From positions 62,001-126,000 of the forward strand of contig NZ_WIXL01000003.1 in the NCBI RefSeq assembly GCF_010993955.1: 64,000 bases of DNA, written 5' to 3'. The notes under the pieces were generated by a model. That model was not told where the DNA came from. It searched no databases and was given only the letters and a program-made list of their open reading frames with translations. How positions within the stretch are numbered: position 1 is the stretch's first letter; every line of letters starts with the position of its first letter. A program made the position numbers and the translations under genes. Positions 1 through 8,075 of the stretch are shown piece after piece. Source of the stretch: Oceanobacillus halotolerans (lineage in GTDB: Bacteria > Bacillota > Bacilli > Bacillales > Amphibacillaceae).

Positions 1-272
1 ATCCGCGACCAAATATCTCGTCCATAATTATCTGTACCAAGAATATATCCTTGTTCTCCTATTCCTAGTTCAGCTTCTGTTAGAGACTGTTGATAAGGAT
101 CCTGTGTTTGTAATACTGGAGCAAAGATAGCCATAATAAATAATATGAATATAATTATTAACCCAATAACAGCTAACTTATTTTTTAAAATACGCTTAAC
201 AACTACTATTGTATTTTTTTCCTTATTAGTAGATTTCTTTACATCTTCACTTGCTGCTACATTTGTTGCCAC
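1..272 (-). CDS. Oligopeptide/dipeptide ABC transporter permease, DppC/OppC type (partial)
   Basis: This is the N-terminal part of the second inner-membrane permease of a peptide ABC importer; the gene runs off the left edge of the window. The start is taken as GTG at 272 because GGAGG lies seven bases upstream; an internal ATG is possible. About 90 residues are visible: a Lys-rich cytoplasmic leader, one strongly hydrophobic segment (residues ~30-52) and then the motif LGTDNYGRDIWSR, which is characteristic of DppC/OppC proteins just after the first membrane helix. It lies 16 bases downstream of the DppB-like gene on the same strand, so the two are almost certainly co-transcribed and would form the permease heterodimer. 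The substrate cannot be told from the permease, though the broken Ala-Glu epimerase nearby would fit murein-peptide uptake. Confidence 0.9.
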   Translation of the reverse strand, partial: MATNVAASEDVKKSTNKEKNTIVVVKRILKNKLAVIGLIIIFILFIMAIFAPVLQTQDPYQQSLTEAELGIGEQGYILGTDNYGRDIWSR

Positions 273-288
273 CTTGACACCTCCTCCA

Positions 289-1230
289 TTATTCGTAACT
301 AATTCGTGGATCGATTATTGCATATATAATATCTACAATTAGATTTACAACAACAAATATACCTGCAACTAGAAGTACAGTTGCCTGTACCACAGGGAAG
401 TCCCTTGCTGCGATTGCGTCTATCATCAATCTGCCGATACCATTAATCGCAAACACTTGTTCAGTAATAATTGTCCCACCTAGTAATGATCCGAAGTTAA
501 TCCCTATAATTGTAATAACTGGTATCATAGCATTTCGAAGTGCATGTACCCAGGTTATTGAGTGCCGTTTTACCCCCTTTGCACGTGCAGTACGTACATA
601 ATCTGACTGAATCACTTCCAACATAGATGACCGAGCCATTCTTGTAATCAATGCAGCCGAGGCTGTTCCTAATGTTATGGCAGGGAGTATTAACTCCTTA
701 ATCCCTTCCACGGTATACCACGGTTCAGTTAGACCACCTACTGGTAACCATTGTAAGTTTACAGAGAATAGGAGAATCAACATAGTTCCTAACCAAAAGT
801 TGGGTATAGATACACCTGCTAATGAAATGGTTGTACTTGAAACGTCAATCCAACTGTTTTGTCTCATCGCAGAAATCATCCCTGCAACTATTCCAATAAT
901 TATAGCTAGGATCATACTTGCTGTAGCTAATTTAACTGTAGTTGGAAATCTAGTTAGAATTGCTTCAGAAACTGACTGATTTGTTTGATATGAATAACCA
1001 AAATCGCCTTGTAAAATACTTCCTAAATAATCAACATATTGAACCATTACAGGTTTATTTAATCCCAAGTCCTCCCTAATCGCTTCTAAATCTGATGAAG
1101 AAGCAGTAGGGCCAGCAATAATTTGTGCAGGATCACCAGGAGCTAGGTGCATACTCATAAATACTAAAAATGATATTCCTAGAAGTAAAAATAATAACTG
1201 AAATAACCGTCTAATAATTAAACCTATCAT
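289..1230 (-). CDS. Oligopeptide/dipeptide ABC transporter permease, DppB/OppB type
   Basis: Membrane permease subunit of a peptide/nickel-type ABC importer, 313 residues, the usual length. The N-terminal helix is followed by the family motif around LAPGDPAQIIAGPTAS, and the C-terminal half carries the EAA-loop region (TARAKGVKRHSI, residues ~210-230) that docks the ATPase. Five to six membrane segments are apparent. The ATG start is preceded by a GGGGG-type ribosome site. It is followed after 16 bases by the DppC-like gene. Upstream, 289 bases of very AT-rich DNA separate it from the divergent Lrp/AsnC gene and must hold both promoters, so that regulator is a plausible controller of the transporter. 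Family assignment is secure; substrate is unknown. Confidence 0.93.
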   Translation of the reverse strand: MIGLIIRRLFQLLFLLLGISFLVFMSMHLAPGDPAQIIAGPTASSSDLEAIREDLGLNKPVMVQYVDYLGSILQGDFGYSYQTNQSVSEAILTRFPTTVKLATASMILAIIIGIVAGMISAMRQNSWIDVSSTTISLAGVSIPNFWLGTMLILLFSVNLQWLPVGGLTEPWYTVEGIKELILPAITLGTASAALITRMARSSMLEVIQSDYVRTARAKGVKRHSITWVHALRNAMIPVITIIGINFGSLLGGTIITEQVFAINGIGRLMIDAIAARDFPVVQATVLLVAGIFVVVNLIVDIIYAIIDPRISYE

Positions 1231-1519
1231 TTATATCCCCCTTTGTATGTAAATAGAAATGACATTTTGTTTTTATTTGGTAAGGATTATCCATGTTTTC
1301 ACATCCGTTCTGTTTACTTTTTTAAATAATTTATTAACAATTGTATTTATTTTTAATATTTATTATATAACCTAATACCACAAAAGTAAATAAAAAATTC
1401 TATATATTTATCATTTTATATATATTCATATTAAATTAATTTTTCGGTATACTTCATTTGCAAACAACTTAGAAATCACTGTAAGATAGAGAGAAATATA
1501 AAATTTGGAGGGTTATTCC

Positions 1520-1963
1520 ATGGACGAAAAGGATGAAAAAATCTTGTCACTATTAATCAATAACGGAAGAATCTCTTACACAGATATTGCAAAAAAACTT
1601 AATATGTCAAGGGTTGCAGTAAGAGCCAGAGTAAATCAGTTAGTCCAAGAGGAGGTAATAGAAGGGTTTTCATGTGTTGTAAATAGTGAAAAGGTTGGAA
1701 AAAAAGTATCAGCATTTTTTGAAGTAGATTGTGAGCCAAGTCATTTAGTAGAAGTAGCAGAACAACTAGCAGAAAACTCTAGTGTTGCCAGTTGTTATCA
1801 AATGACAGGTCCAAGTACATTGCATATGCATGTTTTAGTAAAAGATTTTACTGAATTGGAATCATTCATCAATAATGATCTATACTCTTTATCTGGCATC
1901 ACAAGGGTAGAAAGTCACATTCTACTTAAAAGGTTTAAAAGTCGAAGTGGGCTAAATTTATAA
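1520..1963 (+). CDS. Lrp/AsnC family transcriptional regulator
   Basis: A 147-residue DNA-binding regulator of the feast/famine family. The N-terminal winged helix-turn-helix (MDEKDEKILSLLINNGR, then YTDIAKKLNMSRVAVRARV) is classical, and the C-terminal half has the RAM-type ligand-binding pattern (TGPSTLHMHVLVKD). I place the start at the ATG at 1520 because GGAGGG sits seven bases upstream; an in-frame TTG at 1505 would read through that site. It is divergent from the peptide permease genes, which often indicates local control, and is followed by the CoxG-like gene. Amino acid or peptide sensing is inferred from the family. Confidence 0.9.
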   Translation: MDEKDEKILSLLINNGRISYTDIAKKLNMSRVAVRARVNQLVQEEVIEGFSCVVNSEKVGKKVSAFFEVDCEPSHLVEVAEQLAENSSVASCYQMTGPSTLHMHVLVKDFTELESFINNDLYSLSGITRVESHILLKRFKSRSGLNL

Positions 1964-2141
1964 AAAAATTGCACTAAGGTTATTATAGAAGTTTTCATCA
2001 AAAGGTAATGACAACCCCAGAACATGTCTTATACATACTAATAACTTTTATCACCCGTTCTAACCACCTCCTCCAAAACATAAGATAATAAATGTCTTAT
2101 AATTAAGCATTGAAGAAAATGGAGAATGGAGTTGATGTTAA

Positions 2142-2612
2142 ATGCCGAGTGGAAGTCACAAAGTCGCGTTAGAATTGCCAATTACGCATATTTGGCGTTT
2201 TGTCAGTAATGTGGATAATTGGGCACCACTAGTCCCAGGCTATATTCATCATGAAATTTTGAACGATAAACAGTCTAACTGGAAATTTAAAGGGGATTTG
2301 GGATTTGTCCAAAAAACTATTTATATGAAAATTGATATTACAAAATGGCAAGAGCCAAACAAAGTAACATTTGACTTAACAGGATTAAATGAAAACTTTA
2401 AAGGGAATGGTTACTTTGAAGCAGAAGCATTAACAAATGAGGCAACTAGTGTAACTGGACATCTAAACATCAATGCTAAGGGAATGACGGGACCAATGAT
2501 CAACTCTGTCCTCAAGTCGTTTGTTCCAAAAATAACAAAAGAATTTACTGAAACCGTTGCAAACCATATAATGAAAACAAAGCCAAAAAAGGCAAAAACC
2601 GTTATGCAATAA
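2142..2612 (+). CDS. SRPBCC / CoxG-like protein
   Basis: A 156-residue soluble protein of the START/SRPBCC fold, closest in pattern to CoxG-type (carbon monoxide dehydrogenase subunit G) proteins. Signs are the opening KVALELPITHIWRFVSNVDN, the Pro-Gly segment PLVPGY at residues ~30-35 and the late Gly-rich strand plus a long C-terminal helix. These proteins bind hydrophobic ligands in a helix-grip cavity; in CoxG the protein delivers quinone. No coxSML genes are present here, so the CO-dehydrogenase role is not supported. It stands alone, 178 bases after the Lrp gene, with a GGAG site about ten bases before ATG. The tail is Lys-rich (KTKPKKAKT). Function in this organism is unknown. Confidence 0.75.
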   Translation: MPSGSHKVALELPITHIWRFVSNVDNWAPLVPGYIHHEILNDKQSNWKFKGDLGFVQKTIYMKIDITKWQEPNKVTFDLTGLNENFKGNGYFEAEALTNEATSVTGHLNINAKGMTGPMINSVLKSFVPKITKEFTETVANHIMKTKPKKAKTVMQ

Positions 2613-2756
2613 AAAGGCTACATATAAAGCCTTTCTTCAAAAAGTCTATGACCCCATATTTCTTTTCAACATGCATCCCTTCAATTTAGTATAAATTACA
2701 TCTTTAAAACTTATTTCAACACCAAATAAATACAAACACTTGGAAAACTTTTAATC

Positions 2757-2800
2757 AAAAAAGCTCGTATCTAATATAGAATTAGATACGAGCTTTTTAA
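2757..2800 (-). terminator. Rho-independent terminator after the epimerase-type gene
   Basis: A perfect 14-bp stem (2762-2775 with 2781-2794) with a five-base loop. Read on the minus strand it directly follows the epimerase stop codon and ends in a run of T. It is flanked by A and T runs on both sides, so it could also stop the convergent CoxG-like transcript. Confidence 0.85.
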
Positions 2801-2802
2801 TA

Positions 2803-3921
2803 TCAGTTCCCCTCAAATATTTCTTCCACTTTTTCACTAATGTCCATTAAAACAGTTTCATCAATATCGATCCCTAAGCCAGGCTTATCTTCTAAATGAA
2901 CAAAAGGTAAATTGTACGTAAGATTTCCCACATCCACTGAAAATTTCGTTGGTCCAGAAATTTCAGTAGAAACAACATTTTCAGAAGCAAGTGCTACATG
3001 AAATCCAGCAGCAGATGCAATATTCGATTCGACCATGGATCCTATTTGACATTGTATGCCGAACAATGCTGCCTGATTTGCAAACTGATACGATGGATAA
3101 ATTCCGCCACACTTCATTAGCTTAATATTCAGATAGTCAATCGATTGCTGCTCACCAAATGTTCGTAAATCTTGTATCGTTACAAAACTTTCATCAGCCA
3201 TTAACGGAATAGATGATCCATTTTGAAGCTGACAAAACATGGAACGATCTGATTGGGCAATCGGTTGTTCCACCCATACTAAATGATAAGGTTCCAACTG
3301 CTTTAGCATTTCTCGTGCCAGCTGTACCGTACCCCAACCTTGGTTGACATCTGCTCTTATACGAATTTGATTTCCAACTGCTTCTCGTACGACTGTTACA
3401 CGCTCTACATCTTTTTTAGGATCTATTCCAAGCTTCATTTTGATATCCTTATACCCTTCTAGGACAGCATTCTTCGCTAGTTGAGCCATCCTTTCAGGTT
3501 CATCTATACTTAATACTTTTGGGATAGATGGTAGTTCTTCTTTTCTACCACCTAATAATGATATATTGGTAGTTGACTACAATTTACCGAGAATGTCATA
3601 GCAAGCAATATCAATAGCTGCTTTGGCTGCACCATTTCCAACTAGGGCACGATTCATTCGTTTATGAATCTGATATATATTTCGGGGATCCTCACCAATT
3701 ATTGCCGGAATGAGTTGATACTTTAACGCAGCAAAAACACTATATATCGATTCTCCTGTAACATGCTCATCTGGAACACTTTCTCCATACCCGATGAAAC
3801 CATCATCTGTGTATACCTTAATAATGATTGCTAGCATTTTATCAAAGGAAGCATACGAAATAACAAACGGCTCTTTTAGCGGAAATGCGACTTGATATAT
3901 CTCGACTTTTGTAATTTTCAT
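2803..3921 (-). pseudogene. Dipeptide (L-Ala-D/L-Glu) epimerase-type enolase-superfamily gene with an in-frame amber codon
   Basis: The full reading frame is 373 codons, normal for a muconate-lactonizing/epimerase member of the enolase superfamily, but a TAG lies at 3577-3579, about codon 115. Both sides are in the same frame: the N-terminal capping domain ends ...CYDILGKL, the stop follows, and the barrel resumes with STTNISLLGGRKEELP. The catalytic set is complete downstream: KMK (acid/base lysine), RADVNQGW (metal Asp), WVEQPI (metal Glu), MADES (metal Asp) and KLMKCGG (second lysine). Dipeptide epimerases interconvert L-Ala-D-Glu and L-Ala-L-Glu in murein recycling, which fits the nearby peptide permeases. 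One base change would restore it, so it is either a very young pseudogene or a sequencing error; an internal restart could still make the barrel alone. Confidence 0.85.
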
Positions 3922-3956
3922 ATCCTGGCTCCTTCCTGGAATTTATGCGTGGTCTA

Positions 3957-4112
3957 ATAAAGACAAATTCATTCAGTAGGGGTTTTCTTTCATCCCCCAC
4001 TAAATGTTAGTTGAACTTATCTCACTTTTACTGGCAGTTATCCCCCACTTATACTTCTTTGTTTCTCGAAGTCTTGAAGTGGGGGTCTTACTTCCAGTTA
4101 ACACGTGATAAA
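3957..4112 (-). mobile_element. IS200/IS605-like miniature palindromic element (copy 1)
   Basis: A non-coding element of about 151 bp, plus flanking ATAAA, with no ORF. It has a terminal hairpin (about 3975-4000) and a long nested imperfect palindrome: the outer arms 4030-4038 and 4090-4098 enclose the inner arms CCCCCACTT and AAGTGGGGG. Both ends lie at ATAAA, that is TTTAT on the minus strand. This matches IS200/IS605 architecture (subterminal hairpins, no terminal inverted repeats, short fixed target sequence), so I read it as a PATE-like non-autonomous derivative with its right end at 3957. It separates the epimerase gene from zorB. Related copies are at 10505-10616 and 32169-32324. No tnpA or tnpB is in the window. 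Confidence 0.7.
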
Positions 4113-4126
4113 ACTATTGCTATATA

Positions 4127-4825
4127 TCACTCTCCTAAAATCTCTCTTGTCTTATCAAGAATTTCCTCATCCTTTAACCTAAATTTGAATTCTACCCTTC
4201 TGGATTTAGCTGGACTGTAATCTCCTTGTTCATCAGTGCGAAAATCGGTGTAGGATTTACTATTAACCGTCAGCTTTTCTTCCAATTGGTCTTGTATGTT
4301 TGGATAAGGAAAGTCATCAGAAAGGATATATGCTGCAACACTGTACGCTCTTTCTTGTGCAAGTTCCAAGTTGTATAAATAACTGCCATCACGATCCGTA
4401 TGACCCTCAATAATGATTTCAGCAATATAATCTTCATATCCACTTTCAAGCAACGTATCGAGATACCTTGGAACAAATTCATCCAAAAATTGAAAGGATT
4501 CGTCCTTCAACGCCGAATCATCATATTCAAATAAAATTTCCGTATCAAAAATAATGGCACCTGTTTTCTCATCCACCTCAATACCTAGATCTGAATCACT
4601 ACCATTAAATTCCGCTTTTAAATTACTAACAAGCTGTTCACGCACTCCCATAATTTGATCAATCGTTCGTTTCATCTCTTCTATTTGCAAAGACTTAATA
4701 ATCATCATCGCTATAAAGATTAAAATAAAACAAAGCAAGATAACCGTCAATAAATCAGTAAAAGATGGCCAAAAATGCCCTTCATCCTGTTCCTTTTTAA
4801 ATAACTTCTGGTATTTAGTAGTCAT
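4127..4825 (-). CDS. ZorB-like MotB/OmpA-family stator protein
   Basis: A 232-residue protein with one N-terminal membrane helix (residues ~24-45) followed by an OmpA/MotB peptidoglycan-binding domain. The helix begins WPSFTDLLTVILLCFILIF; Asp24 is at the place of the proton-carrying aspartate of MotB and ZorB. A short helical linker precedes the OmpA domain, which carries EGHTDRDGS around residue 140 and the paired late motif SPAKSRRVEFKF. The start overlaps the end of the ZorA-like gene by 11 bases, so translation is coupled. It would form the ion-driven, wall-anchored part of a membrane motor. The very short N-terminus and the partner's long tail favour ZorB over flagellar MotB. The classical Zorya partners ZorC, ZorD or ZorE are absent nearby. 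Confidence 0.75.
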   Translation of the reverse strand: MTTKYQKLFKKEQDEGHFWPSFTDLLTVILLCFILIFIAMMIIKSLQIEEMKRTIDQIMGVREQLVSNLKAEFNGSDSDLGIEVDEKTGAIIFDTEILFEYDDSALKDESFQFLDEFVPRYLDTLLESGYEDYIAEIIIEGHTDRDGSYLYNLELAQERAYSVAAYILSDDFPYPNIQDQLEEKLTVNSKSYTDFRTDEQGDYSPAKSRRVEFKFRLKDEEILDKTREILGE

Positions 4826-6638
4826 TGTGTCTCAACCCAGTACCATTTTTGTTTGCCTGCTGATTAAAATCAGTAAGTTGCCGATTTAATCGTTGTATCT
4901 CCCAACGGAGTTCTTGCAGCATTTGGACCATATGACGACCATTGTTTTGTTCCATTTCTTCATAGGTTCGCTGTAATTCCTTGAATTCCTTCTTTATTTC
5001 ATTATTTGTCTGTTCTGCTGATTGCTGCATATCCCGAACAACTGAGCCCAGCTTGTCTCCAAGCGTTCCCTCTAAACTCATAACATAGTTAGAAAGTGTT
5101 TCTTTCAATACACGGACACTCGCTTCCATGTGCTGATCCTGTTGATGGAATGTATTATTTAGTTGGGTAATAGTCGCATTTATATCATGAATTAGTTGAT
5201 TGTTCTGTCTTCCCATTTTCTCAAACGAATTTCCTGCTTCCGTCATTTGTCGTTCAAATGTCTTCGAGTCTTCGGAATGTGCTTTTAAATGCTGATTAAA
5301 TGTTCGATTAAATTCCTTTAGTTCCTCAAAACGATCGGACAAGAGATGCTTATATTCTGCTTGTGTTCGATTAATGACGTCAAGTGCTTCAGGTAATTGG
5401 ACAACTGAATCTCCCAGTTTATTAAAGTCTTTGGAAAGCTCTCCTAAGTAAGCGATGATTCCTGTTAGTTTTGATTCAAGATCTTTGCCAAAAACTTGCT
5501 TAAACTCATTATTGTGTGCTTCCATTTTATCCGCTAAATCTTGACCTTTTTGGTGAATTTTCTCAAATACAGCTTGAGTGGATTCCTGTCTATCCATTAT
5601 TGAAGATGTAAAGTCTTTTAGTTCAACTACAGATTCCTGGAATTCGTGCAGTGTATCCATTTGGGTTGTCGAAACTTCTTTCACTCGTTCATAGGTATTT
5701 TCAAATGCTTTAGCCATTCGCTCATTTTTACCGTCCATCTTTTTGAAATAGGAAAATAAGGAACTAAAGTTATTGTTCAGCTTTTCTGTAGCTTCCCCAA
5801 ACCCATCTGTCACTTCCTCCATATTGTGGAACAGTTCCTGAAATTCCTGTAGATTTTTAGTAAGCCCCTCATTAAATTTAGCCAAATCAGCTGCTGATTG
5901 CTGTAGACCAGATGTATATTCCTGAAACCCCTGAAATGCCTTTTCGATCTTACCTAGCGATTGCTGATTTGATTGTTGAAGCTGCAAAATCGATTGATTA
6001 ATGGTTTCAGAAGCATCAATTAGCCGGTTCATCCCATCTTGTTCATTTCCTTCTAGAATAGATTCTACTTTTAGCATAATATCGGTAAGCAGATGTTCTG
6101 TATTCCATACTTTTATAAGGATGGTCATGATTAACGAGAATCCCATACCTGCAATACTCGTATAAAATGCTACATCTATTCCTGATAAAACAGCAGCTAC
6201 ATTTTCGACCAATTGATCGCCATCTGCATTAATACTTCCTAAGGACATGGTTAAGCCAATAAATGTTCCCAATACCCCTATTAATATAAAAACGGAAACT
6301 GTCATTTGAACCATTTTAATGAGATTAACAACTGGCACGTTAAATACTCTCCAGCTGGAAAATTTCTCTTGAACAAACGTTTCGGCTTTGACGGATTCAG
6401 CTTGATTTCGATGATCAAACTGTTCTTTAAACGTATTAAGTGGTTCCATATCCATCCGATTTGTGTCTTTTAGGTAATTTCTTATTTTATTAAGCTTTTT
6501 AAATAAAAGAAAGTGAATCAGAATCGTAATGAAAAATGTGGCAAATAAAACTGCAAAAATGAGTTCAATAATCGGATTTGATAATATGGATTCCGCCTGT
6601 TGTTCACTAGTAACTATTTCTAGAATGGATTGCAGCAT
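4815..6638 (-). CDS. ZorA-like MotA/TolQ/ExbB proton-channel protein with long coiled-coil tail
   Basis: A 607-residue protein. Residues ~20-45 form a first helix, and the MotA/TolQ/ExbB core lies at ~100-195, with GVLGTFIGLTMSLGSI and AFYTSIAGMGFSLIMTI as the two pore-lining helices. From ~215 to the C-terminus the sequence is Gln/Glu/Lys-rich and predicted coiled coil for nearly 400 residues, with no further domain. This shape, channel plus a very long cytoplasmic rod, is that of ZorA, whose tail is known to relay phage sensing from the ZorAB motor to cytoplasmic effectors. Plain MotA and TolQ are about 230-290 residues and lack it. GGAGGGGGAG precedes the ATG. It is the first gene of a two-gene unit with zorB. 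Function as defence is inferred from homology of shape only. Confidence 0.75.
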   Translation of the reverse strand: MLQSILEIVTSEQQAESILSNPIIELIFAVLFATFFITILIHFLLFKKLNKIRNYLKDTNRMDMEPLNTFKEQFDHRNQAESVKAETFVQEKFSSWRVFNVPVVNLIKMVQMTVSVFILIGVLGTFIGLTMSLGSINADGDQLVENVAAVLSGIDVAFYTSIAGMGFSLIMTILIKVWNTEHLLTDIMLKVESILEGNEQDGMNRLIDASETINQSILQLQQSNQQSLGKIEKAFQGFQEYTSGLQQSAADLAKFNEGLTKNLQEFQELFHNMEEVTDGFGEATEKLNNNFSSLFSYFKKMDGKNERMAKAFENTYERVKEVSTTQMDTLHEFQESVVELKDFTSSIMDRQESTQAVFEKIHQKGQDLADKMEAHNNEFKQVFGKDLESKLTGIIAYLGELSKDFNKLGDSVVQLPEALDVINRTQAEYKHLLSDRFEELKEFNRTFNQHLKAHSEDSKTFERQMTEAGNSFEKMGRQNNQLIHDINATITQLNNTFHQQDQHMEASVRVLKETLSNYVMSLEGTLGDKLGSVVRDMQQSAEQTNNEIKKEFKELQRTYEEMEQNNGRHMVQMLQELRWEIQRLNRQLTDFNQQANKNGTGLRHNDY

Positions 6639-6792
6639 TAATACTCCCCCTCCTGAAAAGTTTCCGACAACAAGATGTCCATCATCAATTGTCTATGAAA
6701 CTCCTTTTTATAATAGTATTCGGGGGTTGGACAAAACATGTTTTGAAGTTTAATAGTGGAAACGAACAGAGGTGATATACACCATCGTGAAT

Positions 6793-7163
6793 TCATAGGG
6801 AAGTCATTGGTGTTTCAATATAACCAGGATGTACGGAATTTACACGAATATTGTTCTTTGAATAGTCAATGGCTGTTGCCTTTGTCAGTAATCTTACAGC
6901 ACCTTTTGATGCAGTGTAAGAACTTGCGCCACTCCCACCAGTTAATCCAGCTATTGAAGGAATATTTACAATTGATCCCCCACCGTTGTCCAACATGTTT
7001 GGAATCACATGCTTCATGCCAAGGAAAGTACCTGTCAAATTAATATCCTGTGTACGCTGCCATTTCTCAATAGATATTTCATGGAACGGTCCCTCATTTC
7101 CCGCAATTCCTGCGTTGTTAACCAAAATATCTACTTTTCCTGTGCGTGACAAAGCCTCACATG
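6793..7163 (-). pseudogene. Short-chain dehydrogenase/reductase remnant
   Basis: About 120 codons from the middle of an SDR oxidoreductase are readable. They include the NNAGIAG motif, the catalytic serine region, the catalytic tetrad YTASK with its lysine, and HPGYIETPM. Both ends are missing: the N-terminal TGxxxGIG cofactor motif is absent upstream of 7163, and the frame stops just after the PG motif where roughly 50 residues should follow. No good ribosome site precedes it. It is therefore a double-truncated remnant lying between zorA and the Crp/Fnr gene. Substrate class cannot be told. Confidence 0.85.
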
Positions 7164-7308
7164 TTCACAATACATTCACGATAGCATCATAGATTTGTCA
7201 ATGTTGGGTATTCAAAATGTGCGATTTATCATACTGTCTAACCTTTCAACAAGCTAAACTATACCCATAAAGGATAGGAAATTGTTATTTAACAAAGGAG
7301 GTCTTGTT

Positions 7309-8031
7309 ATGAATACCGAATTAAAAGCAACAAGTAATTGTACCCAACATTCTATACCAGGACGATTAAATGCTATCTTACATCATATTGGAACACTTAC
7401 CCACTATACACAGCATGAACATTTGTTTCAGCAAGGCATGAGTGCAAATCATCTATTCCTCATAAAATCAGGTCTGATACAGATCAGTATGGAAACAGAA
7501 GACCGTGGGACATTGGTACTACGATTGTGCCAACAAGGTGACATGCTTGGGGATATATCTGTATTTAATGATGATCCCAAATACCTTCATACGTCTACCG
7601 TTCTAAAACCCGCCGAAGTATTAGTGATTAATAAAGATAGACTAAAGGAAAGGCTTCTAGCAGATAGCAGATTAACCTTTGAATTTATGAAACTTACTAG
7701 TAATCATATGAAAAAATTTGAATATCAATTGAAAGATCTATTTTTTAATGGGGTAAAAATCGCCATTTATTCCACCTTAATCCGTCTCGCAAATAGTTAT
7801 GGGGAAAAACGAGATAGCAGTATTTTAATTGATATACCACTAACGAACCAGGAGCTTGCTCAATTTTGTGCTACCACCCGTGAAAGTGTCAATCGCACCC
7901 TAAGAGACCTCCGAAATAAAAATGTGATTGATAGTGATCATGTCAAACGAATTCTTATTAAAGATATGACATTTTTACGGAAAGAAGTTGGGTGTGATAG
8001 TTGCCCATATGACCTATATAATGTAAATTAA
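7309..8031 (+). CDS. Crp/Fnr family transcriptional regulator
   Basis: A 240-residue regulator with an N-terminal cyclic-nucleotide-binding-like beta-barrel (residues ~25-140) and a C-terminal winged helix-turn-helix (LTNQELAQFCATTRESVNRT, residues ~185-205). The ATG at 7309 is chosen because AAGGAGG lies just upstream; an earlier TTG would include that site. The last residues contain CDSCPYD, a CxxC pair at the extreme C-terminus. Bacillus Fnr carries its iron-sulfur ligands at the C-terminus, so redox sensing is possible, but only two late cysteines are seen and the assignment is tentative. It is convergent with the lipoprotein gene, separated by a terminator. Targets are unknown. Confidence 0.85.
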   Translation: MNTELKATSNCTQHSIPGRLNAILHHIGTLTHYTQHEHLFQQGMSANHLFLIKSGLIQISMETEDRGTLVLRLCQQGDMLGDISVFNDDPKYLHTSTVLKPAEVLVINKDRLKERLLADSRLTFEFMKLTSNHMKKFEYQLKDLFFNGVKIAIYSTLIRLANSYGEKRDSSILIDIPLTNQELAQFCATTRESVNRTLRDLRNKNVIDSDHVKRILIKDMTFLRKEVGCDSCPYDLYNVN

Positions 8032-8035
8032 TACA

Positions 8036-8072
8036 AAGCCACCAGCCTTTTATACTCCGACTGGTGGCGTTT
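8036..8072. terminator. Bidirectional terminator between crp/fnr and lipoprotein genes
   Basis: An 8-bp stem, GCCACCAG (8038-8045) with CTGGTGGC (8061-8068), followed by a T-rich stretch on the plus strand, sits between two convergent genes. Confidence 0.6.
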
Positions 8073-8075
8073 CTA

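Noticed and set aside
3577-3579. Programmed amber recoding (pyrrolysine) in the epimerase gene
   Set aside because: No pyl genes or recoding element are seen, and this family has no need for such a residue at that position.
3957-4112. Rho-independent terminator only
   Set aside because: The long nested palindrome recurs at two other loci, one inside a gene with an exact empty-site join, so it is a mobile element rather than a simple terminator.
4127-6638. Flagellar MotA/MotB
   Set aside because: The MotA-like protein is twice the normal length with a coiled-coil tail, the topology differs and no flagellar genes are nearby.
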